This document shows positions 7,123 through 11,137 of a stretch of 11,137 nt of DNA, in pieces. Both the position numbers and the translations under genes were made by a program. The stretch's first letter is position 1. Each line of letters opens with the position of its first letter. The notes under the pieces were generated by a model that did not search any database, was not told the DNA's origin, and saw only the letters and a list, made by a program, of their open reading frames with translations. The stretch covers positions 1 through 11,137 of the forward strand of contig JAUUZB010000043.1 in the NCBI GenBank assembly GCA_030590185.1, read 5' to 3'. The stretch comes from Deltaproteobacteria bacterium. Its GTDB lineage: Bacteria; Myxococcota; XYA12-FULL-58-9; JAUUZB01.

Positions 7123-7722
7123 TTATGCCGGCCGAATCAAAAACAGCACCTGTCCGAAGGTGACCTCTGCGGCGTCCTCAACCAGGACCTTGGCGACCGT
7201 GCCCCTCTCCGGCAGACCGGGCCCGCCGTAGCGGATTTGATTGAAGCACTTCATCACCTCAACCAGGCCGACCACCGTGCCGTCGGTCACCTCGCTGCCC
7301 TCGTCGACATAGGCCGGGCTGTCCGGGCTCGGCCGATGGTAAAAGACGCCCTCCGAGGGGGACTCGACCGGGATTAGGTCCGCGTCCACGTCCTCGCCCT
7401 GCTCGCCCTTGCTGGGCGACCCGCCCGCGGTCGCGGTCGTCTCGTTGAACGGGCTCAGGCGCAGGAGCGGCTGGTTGTAGTCCAGGGGAGTCTGGGTGTC
7501 GTCGATGAAGCGCTCGCTGATTCTACCGAGCACGTTGCGCGGTAGCTGCAAGACGTGGCGCCGTCCCATGATGCGCATGGTGAGGAAACCCTCGCCGGGG
7601 TTCAGGTAGGCGCCCTCATCCGGGATACCGTCGGCGACCCCCACCGCTGGCGATCGCACCAGGAAGCTCTGCTCCGGGCTGTCATCTTTGTCGACGCGGG
7701 CGACGAGTATGGGTGCTGGCAT
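7123..7722 (-). CDS. Biotin carboxyl carrier protein of an acyl-CoA carboxylase
   Basis: The 199-residue product ends in a biotinyl domain (about 115-199): [24 protein letters not shown] resembles the AccB opening SPMVGTFY...P, and the acceptor lysine is Lys158 in EVMKCFNQI, with a turn at [10 protein letters not shown]. The usual motif is EAMKM; here Val and Cys replace Ala and the second Met. The carrier shuttles carboxybiotin between biotin carboxylase and carboxyltransferase. Residues ~20-92 ([12 protein letters not shown] ... LLRLSP) have the spacing of a second biotinyl/lipoyl barrel, but the hairpin holds MGRRH and not MK, so it cannot be biotinylated. A flexible Ser/Gly/Glu-rich link (93-113) joins them. 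ATG 7722 has GAGGAG seven bases upstream, and the gene begins 3 bp after the carboxyltransferase stop, so the two are surely cotranscribed. The function is firm; the exact enzyme served depends on the neighbouring carboxyltransferase. Confidence 0.88.
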   Translation of the reverse strand: MPAPILVARVDKDDSPEQSFLVRSPAVGVADGIPDEGAYLNPGEGFLTMRIMGRRHVLQLPRNVLGRISERFIDDTQTPLDYNQPLLRLSPFNETTATAGGSPSKGEQGEDVDADLIPVESPSEGVFYHRPSPDSPAYVDEGSEVTDGTVVGLVEVMKCFNQIRYGGPGLPERGTVAKVLVEDAAEVTFGQVLFLIRPA

Positions 7723-7725
7723 GGT

Positions 7726-9465
<1,740 letters not shown>

Positions 9466-9559
9466 GTTCTTCGCCTCCGGCGAAGTCCCGTTTTGTGGGC
9501 GCTTCGCGCCTTGTTTAAACCCTTCGCCTTCGGCGAAGTACGGGTTCTGCTCCGGCGCC
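9466..9559 (-). promoter_or_regulatory. Three stem-loops between accC and the carboxyltransferase gene
   Basis: The 94-base gap contains three short perfect inverted repeats: 9522-9538 (7-bp arms, 3-base loop), 9498-9510 (5-bp arms, 3-base loop) and 9469-9485 (7-bp arms, 3-base loop). The first and third share nearly the same sequence, CTTCGCC-NNN-GGCGAAG, 53 bases apart. On the - strand transcript the ribosome binding site GGAGG of the carboxyltransferase gene occupies the loop and the first bases of the right arm of the last hairpin. The structures could set subunit ratios by mRNA processing, attenuation or blocking of translation initiation; which one is inference. Confidence 0.6.
9474..9478 (-). 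promoter_or_regulatory. Ribosome binding site of the carboxyltransferase gene
   Basis: GGAGG on the - strand, eight bases before ATG 9465. It fixes the start at 9465 and sits in the apex of the 9469-9485 stem-loop. Confidence 0.7.
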
Positions 9560-10909
9560 TCAACCGAGGATCTGGTTGACCAGGCGCGTATCGTACTCCC
9601 CAGAGATGAAGCGCTCGTCCTGTAGGATTTTTTGATGGGCGGGGATCGTGGTGGCGATACCCTCCACCTCAAACTTCTCGAGCGCCTCGAGCATACCGAG
9701 GCGCGCCTTCTCGCGGTCGTCGCCGTGGACGATGAGCTTGCAGATCATCGAGTCGTAGAAGACCGGGATGCGGTAGCCGGACCTGACGTGGGTATCGACG
9801 CGCACCTGCACGCCCTCGACGCTCTCGGGCGGCGTGAATACCTCGACCAGCCCGGGTGAGGGCTTGAAATCCGCGAAGGGATCCTCGGCGTTGACGCGAC
9901 ATTCGATGGCGCTGCCGCTGAACGTCACCTCATCCTGGGTAACCGAAAGGCGTTGGTTCGCCGCGATGCGTAGCTGCTCCTTGACGAGGTCGAAGCCGGT
10001 CACCATCTCGGTTACCGGGTGCTCCACCTGCAGGCGGGTGTTGACCTCCATGAAAAAGAGGCTGCCGTCCTGGTCGCGCAGGAACTCCACCGTGCCGGCG
10101 CCGACGTAACCGATCTTCGCCATGCTGCGGCAGACCTGGGCGCCCATCTCGTTCCGTAGCGCCTCATCCACCACCGTGGAGGGCGACTCCTCGATGAGCT
10201 TTTGATGGTTGCGTTGCACCGAGCACTCGCGTTCGCCAAAGTGCACGGCGTTGCCAAAGGCGTCCGCCATGAATTGGAACTCGATGTGTCGGCCGCCCTC
10301 GATGAACTTTTCGAGGTAGAGGTCCGGGTTGCCAAAGGACTTGCCCGCCTCGAGGGTGGCCTGGTCGAAGTTCTCCCCAAAGGAGGCCTCGTCGCGACAG
10401 ATCCGCATCCCCTTGCCGCCACCACCGGCGGTCGCCTTGAGCAGCACCGGGAAGCCCATCTCCCGGGCGAAATCGAGCGCCTCAGCCCGGCTGGGCAGGA
10501 TGTCCTCGGAGCCGGGCACCACCGGCAGACCAGCGGCCTTCATGGTCCGCCGCGCCGTCGCCTTGTCACCCATGAGGCGGATCACCCGCGGGGTGGGACC
10601 GATGAAGGTGAGCTTGGCCTGGTTGCAGAGCTCACCGAACAGGGCATTTTCGGCGAGGAAGCCGTAGCCGGGGTGGACCGCCTTGGCCCCGGTCTGTTCG
10701 GCGGCCTGCAGCAGCGCCTCCATGTTGAGGTAGCTCTGGCCGCTCTTGGGACCTCCGATGCAAACCTTGATGTCCGCCTGCTCGAGGTGGGGAGAGTCGG
10801 TGTCGGCCTCGGAATAGACCGCCACGGTCTCCACACCTATCTCTTTACAGGCGCGGATGACCCTCAGGGCGATCTCCCCGCGGTTCGCGATCAAAATGCG
10901 TTTGAACAT
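9560..10909 (-). CDS. accC: Biotin carboxylase (ATP-grasp) subunit of acyl-CoA carboxylase
   Basis: The 449-residue product is full length for a stand-alone AccC (about 445-450). It carboxylates biotin on the carrier protein using ATP and bicarbonate. Domain order is normal: N-terminal biotin carboxylase domain starting [19 protein letters not shown], with [10 protein letters not shown] at 79-88; ATP-grasp domain with Lys116, Lys158 and the Gly-rich loop GGGGKG (162-167), the HQKLIEE segment (235-241), metal-binding Glu275 and Glu288, and [14 protein letters not shown] (288-301) with Asn290 and Arg292; then the C-terminal domain starting near ECRVNAEDP. All catalytic residues I can place are present. 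There is no fused carrier domain, in keeping with the separate carrier gene downstream. ATG 10909 has AGAGGA six bases upstream. It is the first of the three carboxylase genes in transcription order; 94 bases with stem-loops separate it from the carboxyltransferase gene. Confidence 0.96.
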   Translation of the reverse strand: MFKRILIANRGEIALRVIRACKEIGVETVAVYSEADTDSPHLEQADIKVCIGGPKSGQSYLNMEALLQAAEQTGAKAVHPGYGFLAENALFGELCNQAKLTFIGPTPRVIRLMGDKATARRTMKAAGLPVVPGSEDILPSRAEALDFAREMGFPVLLKATAGGGGKGMRICRDEASFGENFDQATLEAGKSFGNPDLYLEKFIEGGRHIEFQFMADAFGNAVHFGERECSVQRNHQKLIEESPSTVVDEALRNEMGAQVCRSMAKIGYVGAGTVEFLRDQDGSLFFMEVNTRLQVEHPVTEMVTGFDLVKEQLRIAANQRLSVTQDEVTFSGSAIECRVNAEDPFADFKPSPGLVEVFTPPESVEGVQVRVDTHVRSGYRIPVFYDSMICKLIVHGDDREKARLGMLEALEKFEVEGIATTIPAHQKILQDERFISGEYDTRLVNQILG

Positions 10910-10990
10910 ACTGCGTCCTCTGGAAGCGCGAGTCCGCGCCTCCGGCTACGTCTGGGCCCGATAGCAAAAGCAGCCGAGGTGTTCCAGGCG
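10910..10990. other. Gap upstream of accC
   Basis: This 81-base gap between the stop of the upstream partial gene and the accC ATG contains the accC ribosome binding site. On the - strand I see no pair of -35/-10 boxes I would trust, so whether accC has its own promoter or is transcribed with the upstream gene is open. Confidence 0.4.
10916..10921 (-). promoter_or_regulatory. Ribosome binding site of accC
   Basis: AGAGGA on the - strand, six bases before ATG 10909, well placed for initiation at that codon. Confidence 0.65.
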
Positions 10991-11137
10991 CTACTTGGAG
11001 GCGGTGAGCAGCTCGATCCCGAGGCTCTCGAGATAACCGGCCTCGAGCTCCAGATCCGCCTTGGTCAACGGATGCTCCTCGAGCCAGCCGTCATAGAACT
11101 CCATGGTCAAGGTCCCATCGGCGGCGTCGAGCAACAC
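10991..11137 (-). CDS. C-terminal end of an unidentified protein (3' partial gene)
   Basis: Reading leftward from the window edge, one frame is open for 48 codons and ends at TAG (10993-10991). The visible residues include LLDAADGTLTMEFYDGWLEEHPLTKADLELEAGYLESLGIELLTASK: acidic, soluble, probably helical and without low-complexity character, so it reads like real protein. An internal Met (in TMEFYDG) could also be a start of a 37-residue peptide, but the frame is open upstream to the edge, so a longer protein is likelier. I cannot assign a family. It lies on the same strand 81 bases upstream of accC and may belong to the same transcription unit. Confidence 0.6.
   Translation of the reverse strand: MLLDAADGTLTMEFYDGWLEEHPLTKADLELEAGYLESLGIELLTASK

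Noticed and set aside
9469..9497. Rho-independent terminator on the + strand (hairpin followed by TCCCGTTTTG)
   Set aside because: No + strand gene runs into it, the T-run is short and displaced, and the hairpin is better explained by its place over the - strand ribosome binding site.
9466..9672. N-terminal extension of the carboxyltransferase by 69 residues
   Set aside because: The extension overlaps the end of accC, is rich in Arg/Ser/Pro and unlike the family; a good ribosome binding site precedes ATG 9465.

Overview
The window is GC-rich, densely coded bacterial DNA that looks like Myxococcota or a related former-deltaproteobacterial lineage. Three things point there: an AgmX/PglI-type C-terminal domain on the first gene, a MYXO-CTERM-like tail (Cys, hydrophobic stretch, Arg run) on an exported calcium-repeat protein, and large multidomain proteins with poorly known flanks. 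The lineage call is inference from these families; no rRNA or other marker gene is present.

Layout: nt 1 to about 6300 is read on the + strand and about 6300 to 11137 on the - strand, so the two halves converge at nt ~6300. The + half holds (i) the 3' part of a von Willebrand A protein ending in a TonB-like AgmX/PglI domain, (ii) a 705-residue protein with a complete HAD phosphatase-type core between unrecognised flanks, (iii) a membrane-anchored TPR protein with an acidic linker and a retropepsin-like aspartic protease domain, and (iv) a secreted protein with many Asp-rich thrombospondin-type-3-like repeats and the MYXO-CTERM-like tail. Genes i, iii and iv all look like cell-envelope or surface proteins; whether they work together cannot be told from sequence.

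The - half reads right to left: the C-terminal end of an unidentified protein, biotin carboxylase (accC), a 579-residue acyl-CoA carboxyltransferase, a biotin carboxyl carrier protein and a six-to-seven-helix membrane protein. The three middle genes together supply all activities of a biotin-dependent acyl-CoA carboxylase: ATP-dependent biotin carboxylation, the mobile biotin carrier, and carboxyl transfer to an acyl-CoA. The substrate is not certain. The carboxyltransferase and carrier genes are 3 bp apart, and each - strand gene has a recognisable ribosome binding site.

Points most worth a second look: the + strand exported-protein frame has no stop after its natural C-terminus and runs about 770 nt antisense through the membrane-protein gene, one base change from a stop palindrome shared by both strands; the carrier protein seems to contain a second, lysine-less biotinyl-like domain; three stem-loops lie between accC and the carboxyltransferase gene, the last holding that gene's ribosome binding site in its apex; and a perfect 9-bp inverted repeat ends exactly on the start codon of the HAD gene. 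I found no rRNA, tRNA, CRISPR array, insertion sequence, phage gene or defence system, and no gene-free stretch longer than 110 bases.
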